Both the position numbers and the translations under genes were made by a program. The notes beneath the pieces are model-generated. The model saw only the letters and a list, made by a program, of their open reading frames with translations, ran no database searches and was not told the origin of the DNA. From positions 558,001 to 622,000 of the forward strand of contig NZ_NNRI01000013.1 in NCBI RefSeq assembly GCF_002270415.1: 64,000 nucleotides of DNA, written 5' to 3'. Shown one piece after another: positions 19,401 through 27,457 of the stretch (the stretch's first letter is position 1; every line of letters begins with the position of its first letter). Source of the stretch: Mesorhizobium sophorae. Lineage in GTDB: Bacteria; Pseudomonadota; Alphaproteobacteria; Rhizobiales; Rhizobiaceae.

Positions 19401-20324
19401 AGCGGTGAAAGCGTCTGGAACGGCTGGTTCTTCCTGACAGTATTGAAATCCTTCGCCGCAATCGCATCGTCGCGCGGAGACGAGACACGCTCAACCTGGT
19501 GCCTCGAACGAGCTGAAGGACTGCGCGCCGCCTTGGAAGCACACGCCTGGGACGGCGCCTGGTATCTCCGCGCCTATTTTGACGATGGCACGCCTCTCGG
19601 TTCATCCTCGAACGACGAGTGCCAGATCGATGCCCTTCCGCAGGCTTGGGCTGTCATCTCCGGAGAGGGTGACAAGGAGCGTGCGTCGATGGCGATGAGC
19701 GCGGTCTATGAAAGGCTTGTGCGCAGGCGGGACAGGCTGATTCAGCTGTTCGATCCGCCCTTCGATAAGGGTTCTCTGCAACCGGGATATATTAAGGGGT
19801 ACGTTCCCGGCATACGGGAAAATGGCGGTCAATATACCCATGCGGCTGCCTGGGTTGTGCTAGCCGCCGCACTTCAAGGTGATGGCAATCGGGCCATGGA
19901 GCTTTGGAACCTGATCAACCCCATCAATCACGCTTTGACGAAGCAGGACGCTCAGCACTACATGGTCGAGCCCTATGTGGTCAGCGCTGACGTCTACGGC
20001 GCACCACCGCATACCGGACGCGGCGGCTGGACATGGTATACGGGTTCAGCTGGCTGGCTGTATCGTGTGGCCCTGGATGCGATCCTTGGTCTTAGGCGAC
20101 AGGACCGGGTTCTCCTAGTTGAACCATGCATTCCGGCATATTGGCCGGAGTATGAAATGAAATACAGGTATGGGTCGGCAACATACCGCATCCACGTAGA
20201 CAACAAGGCCGGAGTCGGCCGCGGGGTGCGTTCTCTTGCGCTGGATGACGAACTGCGGACTGACGCAAAGGTGCCGCTTACCGATGATGGGCGGCTCCAC
20301 GACGTCCGAGTGGTCCTCGGCTGA
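16437..20324 (+). CDS. GH94-like glycoside phosphorylase related to the C-terminal part of cyclic beta-1,2-glucan synthase
   Basis: A 1295-residue protein with the layout of the C-terminal two thirds of NdvB-type cyclic glucan synthases. An N-terminal beta-sandwich (about 20-270, with WGQFCYIED and SYAEVCLNN) is followed by a helical linker, a second beta-sandwich (about 490-770, with WCNVIANPDFGCLTSEGGLG and GQGYSRYE) and an (alpha/alpha)6 GH94 catalytic barrel (about 800-1230). The barrel has RDQLQDVMAL, WWHPP and TGDWNDGMNKVG; the latter carries the aspartate that acts as general acid in GH94. The N-terminal glycosyltransferase part of NdvB is missing, and no membrane segments are seen. 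Phosphorolysis or processing of beta-1,2-glucans is the best guess. ATG 16437 was preferred to TTG 16368, but the ribosome-binding site is weak. Confidence 0.75.
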   Translation: MVSLVDGVGDPPQYCGPADGKAPSLAVALLSNGSYSVLLTAAGAGCGSWRELDVTRWRQDCTRDCWGQFCYIEDRTYNKLWSIGKQPIFQSDNVYENAFFGDRAEFRCLAEDIEVSWAVCVAPDIDVEVRMLRVSNHGNTARSLELTSYAEVCLNNRRADRAHPAFAKLFVETQFDHRTGALFARRRPRSAEETPVWAVHVSASSIRDRQLVEYETDRLRFLGRGRTTANPRAFERAASLSGMAGPVLDPIFSLRTAIHLQPGAMERVAFVTGAADNEATAQTIAERYASLEAADKAFSDSAESYRNQLRDSNLTPDEVALFNRLAGDIVFLDPALRDSSALGKKLLSRAALWFHGISGDLPIVLARIETGADESLIREVMRAHEFISRRGLRFDLVLLDERDAGEAKRLASELTSGLQSELVGKPGGVYVLFAAEVPEDRKDAITVAAGTILASSSGSLADQLMGRPGVATPPSRISTFRPYETPVQHSGETGADLLHWNGFGGFRADGGEYVIVVDGAEQTPTPWCNVIANPDFGCLTSEGGLGYTWAGNSQLNRLTPWSNDPVSDPPGEIIYIRDEETGEHWTPTPLPLGQGTVVTVRHGQGYSRYESNSRSLHQELTVHVPSKDPVKIIHLALRNDALQARRLTATYYVEWVLGTQREDAGMQVVCRRDLQSQAIIARNVWEGDFAAKLAFAATSRYVRSATCDRSEFLGIYGSASQPAGLGNADLAGRFGSLVDPCAALTVDISMAPGESSEVVFVLGQADSLAQVRTLVRKCANPKYARKSLAVVSRQWDEILNAIEVKTPDTAFNLLMNRWLLYQVLACRVWARTGFYQSGGAFGFRDQLQDVMALVHSAPNETRAHILRAAARQFTEGDVQHWWHPPSGVGVRTRITDDLYFLPFVMHHYVSTTGDFSLLDEQVPFITFPVLKEDQEEAFGKPESSEQAGTLYEHCIRALKHGFRLGSHDLPLMGTGDWNDGMNKVGAEGSGESVWNGWFFLTVLKSFAAIASSRGDETRSTWCLERAEGLRAALEAHAWDGAWYLRAYFDDGTPLGSSSNDECQIDALPQAWAVISGEGDKERASMAMSAVYERLVRRRDRLIQLFDPPFDKGSLQPGYIKGYVPGIRENGGQYTHAAAWVVLAAALQGDGNRAMELWNLINPINHALTKQDAQHYMVEPYVVSADVYGAPPHTGRGGWTWYTGSAGWLYRVALDAILGLRRQDRVLLVEPCIPAYWPEYEMKYRYGSATYRIHVDNKAGVGRGVRSLALDDELRTDAKVPLTDDGRLHDVRVVLG

Positions 20325-20328
20325 GCAT

Positions 20329-21648
20329 ATGTCCCATATGCTCTCGACTGCCCCGGAGCTACATCGGATGCCGACCGAACAGGATCTCGGCCGGCTGCAG
20401 TTCACGACGCTACTGTACTATCTTCACTGCACCAACCCTGACAATGGACTCGTTCGCGACAAGACCGAGCCAAATGCCCCGGCAAGTATCGCCGCAATCG
20501 GGATGGCACTGGCAACGATCCCGGTCGTCGTGGAGCGCGGCATCATAATCCGGAAGTTTGCGGCCAAGATCGCCCGAAGGCGGCTGGAGTTCTTGCTGAA
20601 ATGTCCCCAGGGACCAGAGCCCGATGCCTCCGGCTACAAGGGGTTCTTCTACCATTTCCTCGAAATCGAGACCGGCCGCCGGGTCTGGCAGTGCGAACTA
20701 TCCACCATCGACTCGGCATTCCTGTTCGCTGGAGCACTGACCGTCGCCGCGTACTTCGACGGCGATACCGCTGAAGAGGCAGAGATCCGTAGGCTTGCCA
20801 ATGCACTTTACGAGCGGGCGGACTGGAATTGGGCTTGCGACCATGGACTCACGCTGACCCATGGATGGCGACCTGAAAGCGGGTTCATTCCCTACCGCTG
20901 GCGCGGCTACGACGAGGGCCTGCTGCTCTACATTCTCGGCCTTGGATCGCCAAGCCATCCATTGCCCTCCGAAGCCTATTCCGCCTACACCGAAAGCTAC
21001 GAATGGAGGAACATCTATGGACGCGAACTGCTCTATTCAGGACCGCTTTTTACCCACCAGCTCTCGCATTTGTGGATCGACTTCCGCGGTATCCGCGACG
21101 AATTCATGCAAGACCACAACAGCGACTACTTCGAGAACAGCCGCCATGCGACCTACGTCCAGCAGGAGTATGCCATCCGCAATCCACTGAACTTTGTCGG
21201 CTATGGCGAACACTGCTGGGGGTTTACAGCGAGCGACGGACCCGGTTGGCTCAAGAGCAATGTGGATGGCTTGGAAAGGGAATTCTTCGACTATATCGCC
21301 CGCGGCGCGCCTTTCGGACCGGACGACGGGACTGTCTCGCCGTGGGTGGTCGTTGCCTCATTGCCTTTCGCTCCGGAAATCGTCATTCCGACCGTGAGGA
21401 ACTTTGCGCAAATGCACCTCGGCATGACACATCTCTACGGGTTCAAGCCATCTTTCAACCAGACCCACACAGTGGAAGGAAGTGATACGGGATGGTGGGT
21501 TAGTCCCTATCATTTTGGCATAGACCAGGGCCCGGTCGTGTTGATGACAGAAAACTACAGGACAGGCCTGCTCTGGAACATCATGCGCCGCTGCCGGCCG
21601 ATCGTAACCGGACTGCGCAGGGCGGGATTCACTGGGGGCTGGCTTTAG
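20329..21648 (+). CDS. Glycoamylase-like / GH144-like glucanase
   Basis: A 439-residue protein of the glucoamylase-like (PF10091-type) family, which includes the GH144 endo-beta-1,2-glucanases. Visible features are LLYYLHCTNPDNGLVRDKT at the start, TIDSAFLFAG, HGWRPESGFIPYRWRGYDEG, LFTHQLSHLWIDFRG and the C-terminal FNQTHTVEGSDTGWWVSP. No signal peptide is evident, so it would act in the cytoplasm. ATG 20329 lies 4 nt after the stop of the GH94-like gene, so the two are co-translated and probably act on the same glucan. The GH144 assignment is by resemblance, and substrate specificity is not proven. Confidence 0.75.
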   Translation: MSHMLSTAPELHRMPTEQDLGRLQFTTLLYYLHCTNPDNGLVRDKTEPNAPASIAAIGMALATIPVVVERGIIIRKFAAKIARRRLEFLLKCPQGPEPDASGYKGFFYHFLEIETGRRVWQCELSTIDSAFLFAGALTVAAYFDGDTAEEAEIRRLANALYERADWNWACDHGLTLTHGWRPESGFIPYRWRGYDEGLLLYILGLGSPSHPLPSEAYSAYTESYEWRNIYGRELLYSGPLFTHQLSHLWIDFRGIRDEFMQDHNSDYFENSRHATYVQQEYAIRNPLNFVGYGEHCWGFTASDGPGWLKSNVDGLEREFFDYIARGAPFGPDDGTVSPWVVVASLPFAPEIVIPTVRNFAQMHLGMTHLYGFKPSFNQTHTVEGSDTGWWVSPYHFGIDQGPVVLMTENYRTGLLWNIMRRCRPIVTGLRRAGFTGGWL

Positions 21649-22017
21649 GATGCCAACCAGAGCGCGGTTGGCAGACATGGCATTCGGCCGGAACCTTGTC
21701 GTCTTCCAATATCAAGGTCGTTCCCTCTGGGACGGCGTCTCGGAAATCCAATTGCGGGGCGCGCTCCCAAACGAGGCCGAAACCTGGCAAGCCAGCCATC
21801 GCAGGTTTCATTTGGCCGATGCATAGTGATTGCTATTGGCCGGATATTCCGACGTAGTAGGTGAAGGCACTAGGAAAGGTCGGAGCAAGAACCCAGGCTC
21901 CCAATGCTCCAGAGGCTTTATCATGCCGATCTTGGTTCCCAGCACGGAGGTGATCGTCAAATACATTGACCGTTCAACCCAGACGACGGCTGGGAGGTCG
22001 TCACGACTGATGCAGCC
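21649..22017. other. Intergenic region with one possible short frame
   Basis: About 370 bp. A 58-codon frame starts at ATG 21650, immediately after the glucanase stop, and ends at 21826. Its translation looks fairly natural (NLVVFQYQGRSLWDGVSEI) but I do not recognise it, and an overlapping minus-strand frame is equally open. Not called as a gene. Confidence 0.3.
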
Positions 22018-22803
22018 ATGCCGCGACTGAAGAAGTTGCCGAATGCGTTGCTGCGCGCCGCCATCATCGGCAAGCTGGTCCGGACGGATGTCCTGGTTCG
22101 GCTCATCGTGCTGGCACTGGTCCTCGGCCTTCCGATCCATTCCTTTGCTCAGACCCCCTTTGGCGCAGATGCACCCGCACCAGAGATTGGCGCGCGCAAG
22201 ATATTCTTCATGCTGTTTCTGATGCTAGGACCGATCAAGATCCTCGTTCCCTTTGTAGCGATGACGAGAGGCTCCGATCCTCATTTGCGCCGCCGGCTGG
22301 CCACCAGGGCAACTTTGTTCTCAGCGGCAGCACTGGCCATCGCAGGAGTGCTCGGACGGGCCATGCTGGAGAACCTTGAAATCTCATTGCCTGTATTGGC
22401 AATGACCGGGGGCGTTATCCTGTTTCTGGTGGCCTTGCAGACCGTGCTGCAGCAGTCTGCCGGCCCGCCACCGGATTCCGGCAGGCCGGGGGATCTCAGC
22501 CTCGCACTCACACCCCTTGCTTTTCCAACGATTGTCACGCCTTACGGCATTGCCGCGGTCATCGTGTTTGCCACCCTGGCCACCGGTCGCTACGATCAGG
22601 AATTCACGGTTGCAGGAATTGTGCTCTTGATCCTGATCCTGGACTGCCTTGCGATGCTGTTCGCAGAAGCCATTCTCCGATGGACCGGGACCGCACTGCA
22701 AATATTCGCGGTGGTGCTTGGCGTGACCCAAGCCGCGCTGGGCCTCCAGATAATCCTTCAAACTTTGAGCTTGATCGGTGTTTTCGCCGAAAGCGCGAGG
22801 TAG
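22018..22803 (+). CDS. MarC-family integral membrane protein
   Basis: A 261-residue inner-membrane protein with about six hydrophobic segments after an N-terminal hydrophobic stretch (residues about 24-44). It shows the MarC-family pattern: FFMLFLMLGPIKILVPF, a helix-loop with LAMTGGVILFLVALQTVL, and LALTPLAFPTIVTPYGIAAV, where the proline-rich segment is the family hallmark. MarC was once linked to multiple antibiotic resistance in E. coli, but that link was withdrawn, so function is unknown. It is on the same strand as the glucanase but 369 bp away, so it is probably transcribed separately. Confidence 0.85.
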   Translation: MPRLKKLPNALLRAAIIGKLVRTDVLVRLIVLALVLGLPIHSFAQTPFGADAPAPEIGARKIFFMLFLMLGPIKILVPFVAMTRGSDPHLRRRLATRATLFSAAALAIAGVLGRAMLENLEISLPVLAMTGGVILFLVALQTVLQQSAGPPPDSGRPGDLSLALTPLAFPTIVTPYGIAAVIVFATLATGRYDQEFTVAGIVLLILILDCLAMLFAEAILRWTGTALQIFAVVLGVTQAALGLQIILQTLSLIGVFAESAR

Positions 22804-22870
22804 ATTACTTCTCGGAAGAAGCGGGGGTGGTACCGGCACGCACCATCCTCCAGCAGAGGAGAAAGCCTCG

Positions 22871-23143
22871 ATGCTTCGTTTCGAGCGATTGGACGATCGA
22901 AAAATCCTGATCATCACCACAGAAGGGGCTGCAGGACGCGACCGCTGGCCCGTGTTCTTCACGGTGGTTCCTGACTACGAAGGTATCCAGGACGCGCGCG
23001 GCGCTTCGGGGTCTAGGACAGCGGCCGGCGGGAAAACCCAACTGGCGAGGCATTGCAAGCGTTTCAGCCTGCGAAGTCCAGGAGTCTGGTGGCGGGATCA
23101 CGACGATGTTCGGTATGGGTGCGATCGATGCCTTCCACGGTGA
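22871..23143 (+). pseudogene. Fusion scar: STAS/SpoIIAA-like N-terminus joined to a small cysteine-family C-terminus
   Basis: After a good ribosome-binding site (AGAGGAGAAAG) the frame begins MLRFERLDDRKILIITTEG, which resembles the first strand and turn of SpoIIAA-like (STAS/SEC14-type) proteins. It then switches directly to AAGRDRWPVFFTVVPDYEG. That second stretch matches the C-terminal part of the small family also present at 26568-26858 in this window. Downstream the frame runs on without recognisable content into the 3' end of the convergent J-domain gene. This is best explained as a deletion that joined two genes in frame. A functional product is unlikely but not excluded. Confidence 0.55.
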
Positions 23144-23600
23144 TCGCGAACGTCCCATTTTCTATCCTTCCTATCCAGCCTTTGGCTTTCAGATACCAAA
23201 GATGAAACTCCAGATGTTCACGCGGGCAGTCGGCCAGGCGCTCGAGTTCTGTATCGCCAACGCCAGCATTGTTGACGTCTTGTCGACGTTTGACATAGAG
23301 GAGCGAGAGCACTTTGGCCTGGATGACGGCATCCCGTTCTATGCCTTTGGTGTTGCTGGCTTCCTCGCTCAACCCGCGGCGAATGTTCAAATGCTCTTTA
23401 TACTCGATGTCGTACTGCGCGCGCTTGACCGGATCTTTGAGCGTATTGTGGGCATCTATGATTTCACTAAAGCGGGATTCGTCCCCGGTATCCCGGTTGT
23501 CGGGATGGTAGCGCATGGCAAAATAACGAAATATCCGTTCTATCGTTTCCGAGTTGGCGTTCGGACTGATTTCCAAAAGTTCATAGTAATCAACGAACAA
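23064..23600 (-). CDS. J-domain (DnaJ-like) protein
   Basis: A 178-residue protein. Residues 4-65 form a J-domain (DYYELLEISPNANSETIERIF, then the essential HPD in YHPDNRD, and DAHNTLKDPVKRAQYD). The J-domain stimulates Hsp70 ATPase. The rest (about 85-165) looks like a small winged-helix-type domain (VLSLLYVKRRQD to HLWYLKAKGWIGRIENG) with a C-terminal tail. There is no G/F or zinc-finger region, so it is not the housekeeping DnaJ. It starts at TTG 23600 with GGGAGGATCA just upstream. It is cytoplasmic; the partner Hsp70 and the client are unknown. Confidence 0.82.
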   Translation of the reverse strand: MFVDYYELLEISPNANSETIERIFRYFAMRYHPDNRDTGDESRFSEIIDAHNTLKDPVKRAQYDIEYKEHLNIRRGLSEEASNTKGIERDAVIQAKVLSLLYVKRRQDVNNAGVGDTELERLADCPREHLEFHLWYLKAKGWIGRIENGTFAITVEGIDRTHTEHRRDPATRLLDFAG

Positions 23601-23822
23601 AGTGATCCTCCCTCGACATCGAGGCAGAGTGTTACGACGCCCCTTCGTCGCGCAATTGCGGTGAGGGTCTCCAATGCGGGTTCCAACACCCGGCGAGGAC
23701 CAAGCAATAGTGGTGCCAGACGCATTGACCCATTGCGGGACATCCGCGCACGTCGCTAAACGTATCGGGCAGCGGCCCGGACGAAAACGCGCGCTGGCGA
23801 GGACTCTAAGCGGCGCGTTATA

Positions 23823-23970
23823 ATGCCTCCCTCGTCAGGGCGCTGGCCGAAGTTAATTTCCGGCCAACGCTCCTCCCGAGGTGACAACTGGATTCTCGAG
23901 GTCAAGTTCGACGGCTACCGCTCGAAGATCTATCGGCGCGTGAAGGATCTGGCACATGTTAGCGCCAGAG
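23823..23970 (+). pseudogene. Scrap of an ATP-dependent DNA ligase (LigD type)
   Basis: A short stretch reads RGDNWILEVKFDGYRSKIY, which matches the nucleotidyl-transferase start of LigD-type ligases; the lysine of EVKFDGYR corresponds to the adenylated residue. It is preceded by a plausible but frameshifted lead-in and followed by unrelated sequence, with none of the later ligase motifs. It is a remnant left by deletion. The rest of the 23601-24061 interval holds nothing I recognise. Confidence 0.5.
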
Positions 23971-24061
23971 CCCTATACTGCGACTCCGAGCGACCGAGCC
24001 TTGGCTGTTTGGCAATTAGACGTCCGCGAATGATCGCCGCCTTTGTTAAAGGTCTAAACTA

Positions 24062-26059
24062 GTGTCTCCAGCAGAACGCAAACGGCGAGAGCGTGTTTAT
24101 ACTGGGGACAATGCCACTTGGTTTTGGAGGGTTTCTCGGCCGATAGTATTGCGAGGCTTGGCGCTGGTTCACGACGGCATAATGGGTGCTGCCGCGATGT
24201 TGCTTTCGCTCGTGTTGAGGCTTGATTTCGATATTGTCGTTCAAAACCTGACGTATTTCCTTGGTGCAGCGGCTCTGTTCGGGGTCATTGTCAGCGGCGT
24301 CGGTTTCTTGTTTGGACTGAACCGTGGTATTTGGCGCTATGCGTCGCTGACGGATCTCCTAGCAATCACCTATGCTGCTAGCGCGTCCGTCGCTAGTTTC
24401 ACAGTGGCTCAATTCCTGCTGGATCGACTGGGCTCGATTCCCCGTTCTTCGATCTTGATCGCCTGGGCCTTCCTAATCGTCCTGCTAGCCGGGCCGCGTG
24501 CCGCGTATCGGCTCTATCGCAACCGCCACGACACCGGTCGCTTGTTCGATCGCGGCACCTGCAAGTTCGTTCTGCTGGTGGGAGCCACCGACAACGCCGA
24601 CGCCTTCCTGAGGACCACTAAGGAGAGAGATAATGCGTCATTCAATATCCTCGCGATAATCGACGAACGGGGGCGCAGGACCGGACGTTCTATTCGCGGG
24701 GTTCCAGTGTTGGGTCCGCTGGAAAGACTGCCGCAGATCCTCAATCGATTTGAGGCCCAGGGGCGCCGACCCGAAGCGCTCATCCTGACGCGTTCCCGCG
24801 AGGACTATCAACAGCACGCCAGCATCGAGGCGTTGGTTGAGATTGCGGCGCAGCAGAAAGTCGAAATCCTAAAGCTCCCGAACCTTCTTGATATGCAAAG
24901 CATCGATGCTGAAATTGAGCCGCGTCCGATCAAGTTGGAAGATCTCTTGCATCGGCCGCCCGTTAGACTTGATGCGCTCAAGATCGCCTCAATGATCGAG
25001 GGCAGGACCGCAATGATCACCGGCGCGGGCGGTTCGATTGGATCCGAGCTGGCACGTCAGGTCGCGGCCCTGAACCCACGTGGCCTCATTCTCGTGGACG
25101 CCAGCGAGCACCTTCTCTACTCTATCGAGACTGAACTCGCTGGCACCCGCCCGAGCCTCAAGTTGCATGCTGCCCTCTGCAACGTGCGCGAAAAGGACGC
25201 CGTCGACAGAATCGTTGCCGGCCATAGGCCCGACGTGCTCTTCCACGCAGCAGCACTCAAGCATGTGCCGATCGTTGAGGCTCAGCCGCTTGAAGGCCTT
25301 TTCACCAACGCGATCGGGACGCGTAATGTCGCTGAGGCCGCGCTTCGTGCCAACGTCTCCACGATGATTATGGTGTCGACCGACAAGGCTGTGAATCCCT
25401 CTAGCGTTATGGGCGCGACCAAGCGGATGGCGGAGATGTTCTGCCAGGCGATGGATCTGGACTCGGCGGTCAACGGCACACGTTTCGTCACCGTTCGGTT
25501 CGGCAACGTCCTGGGCTCGGCCGGATCCGTGGTCCCACTGTTCGAGAAGCAGATCAGGGCCGGCGGCCCCGTGACAGTTACCCATCCGGAAATGGAACGC
25601 TTTTTCATGACAATTTCGGAAGCCTGCCTCCTCGTCCTGCAGGCGGCGGCGCATAGCCGCGAGCGGCAGCAGGAGCGCGGCCGAATTTACGTTCTCGACA
25701 TGGGCTCGCCGGTGAAGATCGTGGATCTTGCTCGAAATCTCATCCGTCTCTCGGGGCACCGCCCGGACACCGACATTCAGATAGTCTACACCGGGCTTCG
25801 GCCTGGGGAAAAGCTTTGCGAGGAACTCTTCGACAACAAGGAAACCTTGAGCGGGACCGGTGCGTCGGGGATCCTGGCCGCATCTCCACGGTCGATCGAG
25901 GGAGCGCTGATCGTGCGCATCTTCGACGAAATGAAACGCAGGATCGACGCCCAAGATTTGCCCGGCGCCCTACGGCTTCTGAAATCGACCGTCGGGGAAT
26001 TTAATCCGGGGAGCGAGATTCACCTGCTGATGGGCGGGGAGGACTCGGGCAAGCACTGA
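24062..26059 (+). CDS. Membrane nucleotide-sugar dehydratase/epimerase (PglF/WbpM/CapD-like)
   Basis: A 665-residue protein. Four membrane helices (residues about 30-150) are followed by a CoA-binding-like domain (FVLLVGATDNADAF to GVPVLGPLERLP) and a C-terminal extended short-chain dehydrogenase domain from about residue 315. The NAD(P) motif is GAGGSIGSELARQ. The catalytic region is MVSTDKAVNPSSVMGATKRM, where methionine replaces the usual active-site tyrosine, as in the 4,6-dehydratases PglF and WbpM. It should convert a UDP-HexNAc to a 4-keto-6-deoxy sugar for surface polysaccharide. It starts with GTG 24062. A glycosyltransferase pair lies 1.4 kb downstream on the other strand. Confidence 0.88.
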   Translation: MSPAERKRRERVYTGDNATWFWRVSRPIVLRGLALVHDGIMGAAAMLLSLVLRLDFDIVVQNLTYFLGAAALFGVIVSGVGFLFGLNRGIWRYASLTDLLAITYAASASVASFTVAQFLLDRLGSIPRSSILIAWAFLIVLLAGPRAAYRLYRNRHDTGRLFDRGTCKFVLLVGATDNADAFLRTTKERDNASFNILAIIDERGRRTGRSIRGVPVLGPLERLPQILNRFEAQGRRPEALILTRSREDYQQHASIEALVEIAAQQKVEILKLPNLLDMQSIDAEIEPRPIKLEDLLHRPPVRLDALKIASMIEGRTAMITGAGGSIGSELARQVAALNPRGLILVDASEHLLYSIETELAGTRPSLKLHAALCNVREKDAVDRIVAGHRPDVLFHAAALKHVPIVEAQPLEGLFTNAIGTRNVAEAALRANVSTMIMVSTDKAVNPSSVMGATKRMAEMFCQAMDLDSAVNGTRFVTVRFGNVLGSAGSVVPLFEKQIRAGGPVTVTHPEMERFFMTISEACLLVLQAAAHSRERQQERGRIYVLDMGSPVKIVDLARNLIRLSGHRPDTDIQIVYTGLRPGEKLCEELFDNKETLSGTGASGILAASPRSIEGALIVRIFDEMKRRIDAQDLPGALRLLKSTVGEFNPGSEIHLLMGGEDSGKH

Positions 26060-26567
26060 TCCTCTTCGCGGTGCCACCTGCGAAGCTGACAATCGGAAGA
26101 CCCTCATTCGCCATCGCGCCGGTTGCCTGCCAGAAGTGAGGGCAGGCGGCGCATCGTCTTTGAGAATCGACGCAAGGCCATGAAGCAGGGCCGCCGCCGA
26201 AGGGGAAGAAGCGGCCGGCGACAAAGTTGGTCAAGCCGGGGCTGATCGGGCGCGTAGTGCACCTACGGGGCGAGTAAGACCTGCGGCACGCCTCGCTGCA
26301 GGATTTCAGGGAAGAGTAGGTGTGGCGCGTGCCGCTGCTCCCGCCGTCGCTGGTACATCCGCAGTCGACGACGGGTGCCGGATCTAAAGCTTGCACCGTG
26401 CGGGAGGTCCCCGCGCTAGTGAATTTACAGCCACAGCAGCAGTCATTCAATTACGGCTCAAAGCGGCCGATCATCATCCTTTCAGCGGGGCTGCATGGCG
26501 CTTGCCCGCGTCATTGGGATGAGGAATAATATCCTAGTTGCGGCGATCCCATTTGAAGGAGATCGCC
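26060..26567. other. Intergenic region, probably degraded
   Basis: About 500 bp. Both strands carry open but low-complexity frames (proline/arginine-rich on one, cysteine/serine-rich on the other) without ribosome-binding sites. No gene can be supported. Confidence 0.4.
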
Positions 26568-26858
26568 ATGCCCCCAAGACCCTCGGCTACACCTTGGCCG
26601 CTCGCGAAACCGTCTATGTCAATTGCGGTCATCCGATGTGTTGCAAGTCGACAAAGCTTGATATTGCGACCCTGATCGAAAGGCTCGGCCCCGATCATGG
26701 CTCGATGCATCAGGATTTGGTCGGACTATTTGGCTGCTTGAAATGCAGGGCCGCCGGCCGCGACCGCAGCCCGGGTGTTCTTTACATACATTCCCGATTA
26801 CGAAGGCCAGCAGCGGGGGCGGAACCGAAACTGGAAACCGACTTTCGAGAGCAGCTAG
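26568..26858 (+). pseudogene. Frameshifted small cysteine-containing protein
   Basis: A strong site (GAAGGAGATCGCC) precedes ATG 26568, but the following run of five C puts the start out of frame. One more C would give MPPKTLGYTLAARETVYV. The body continues with NCGHPMCCKSTKLDIATL and MHQDLVGLFGCLKCRAAGRD, giving two Cys-x(n)-Cys pairs. A second shift near 26770 moves the C-terminus (RVFFTYIPDYEGQQRGRNRN) to another frame, ending at TAG 26856-26858. I believe intact proteins of this kind, about 95 residues long, occur in rhizobia (from memory). Function is unknown; the cysteines suggest metal binding. Confidence 0.6.
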
Positions 26859-27153
26859 GATCATCTCTGATGGAAGTTGGCCGACGCCTATTGGGCGGGG
26901 GGCTTTGGGGTAACAGGCGCCGGCCAGAGACGGGCTCGAAAGTCCGCCGCCGCCTTCAGGTAGTGTAAGACGGTCCGTACTCGTATGGTGTGATCGCGTA
27001 GGTTAGGGCCTTGCCGTCAACGGAGGACCACCAACAGGTCGATCACAATAGCTTTCACAACAGGACCCATGATCCACCGCTATCGCGTCAGCCTGGGGCT
27101 TCCCCTATAGTCCCCCGATGTTCGGCGAGGGTATGCTTATGCGGATGCGATAC

Positions 27154-27444
27154 TTAAGGCTCTTGCAGATTCGGAGGGGCCTCATGCGTCACAGCGGAGC
27201 CCGCCGAAGACACGACCATCTCTTTGTGGCACCGGCTGCATCGCGCGCTTGTTCCGACAATCTCGCAGGCATAATCGCCCGATAGGATGAGGCGTCGGCA
27301 TTTTGGGCAGCCGTAGCCACCGGCTGATCGCACAAAATCGTATTCCGGGCCAACATACGCGCACATCATATGATGGAACACCGGGAACAGCTTGAGGGCG
27401 CCACCACAAGCGGGGCACTGCGACTGGTCGGTTTCAATTTGCAT
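27154..27444 (-). CDS. Small zinc-ribbon-like protein, function unknown
   Basis: A 96-residue protein with three CxxC knuckles (CPAC near residue 10, CPKC near 47, CSRC near 69) plus other cysteines (C28 and C60). This fits two zinc ribbons. The N-terminus MQIETDQSQCPACGG resembles small zinc-ribbon proteins. No enzymatic domain is present. It ends 295 bp from the frameshifted gene to its left and starts 13 bp after the stop of the HlyD-like gene, so it may be the last gene of the GT2-HlyD operon. Confidence 0.6.
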   Translation of the reverse strand: MQIETDQSQCPACGGALKLFPVFHHMMCAYVGPEYDFVRSAGGYGCPKCRRLILSGDYACEIVGTSARCSRCHKEMVVSSAGSAVTHEAPPNLQEP

Positions 27445-27457
27445 CAGGTGTTGCCGT

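Noticed and set aside
21650..21826. 58-codon frame after the glucanase gene
   Set aside because: Plausible translation but no ribosome-binding site, no recognised relative, and a competing minus-strand frame.
6500..22020. FixK/FNR boxes (TTGA-N6-TCAA) for the acetate cluster
   Set aside because: I scanned the upstream gaps by eye and found only a TTGA-N4-TCAA at about 21967 with wrong spacing; oxygen control is therefore not supported from sequence.
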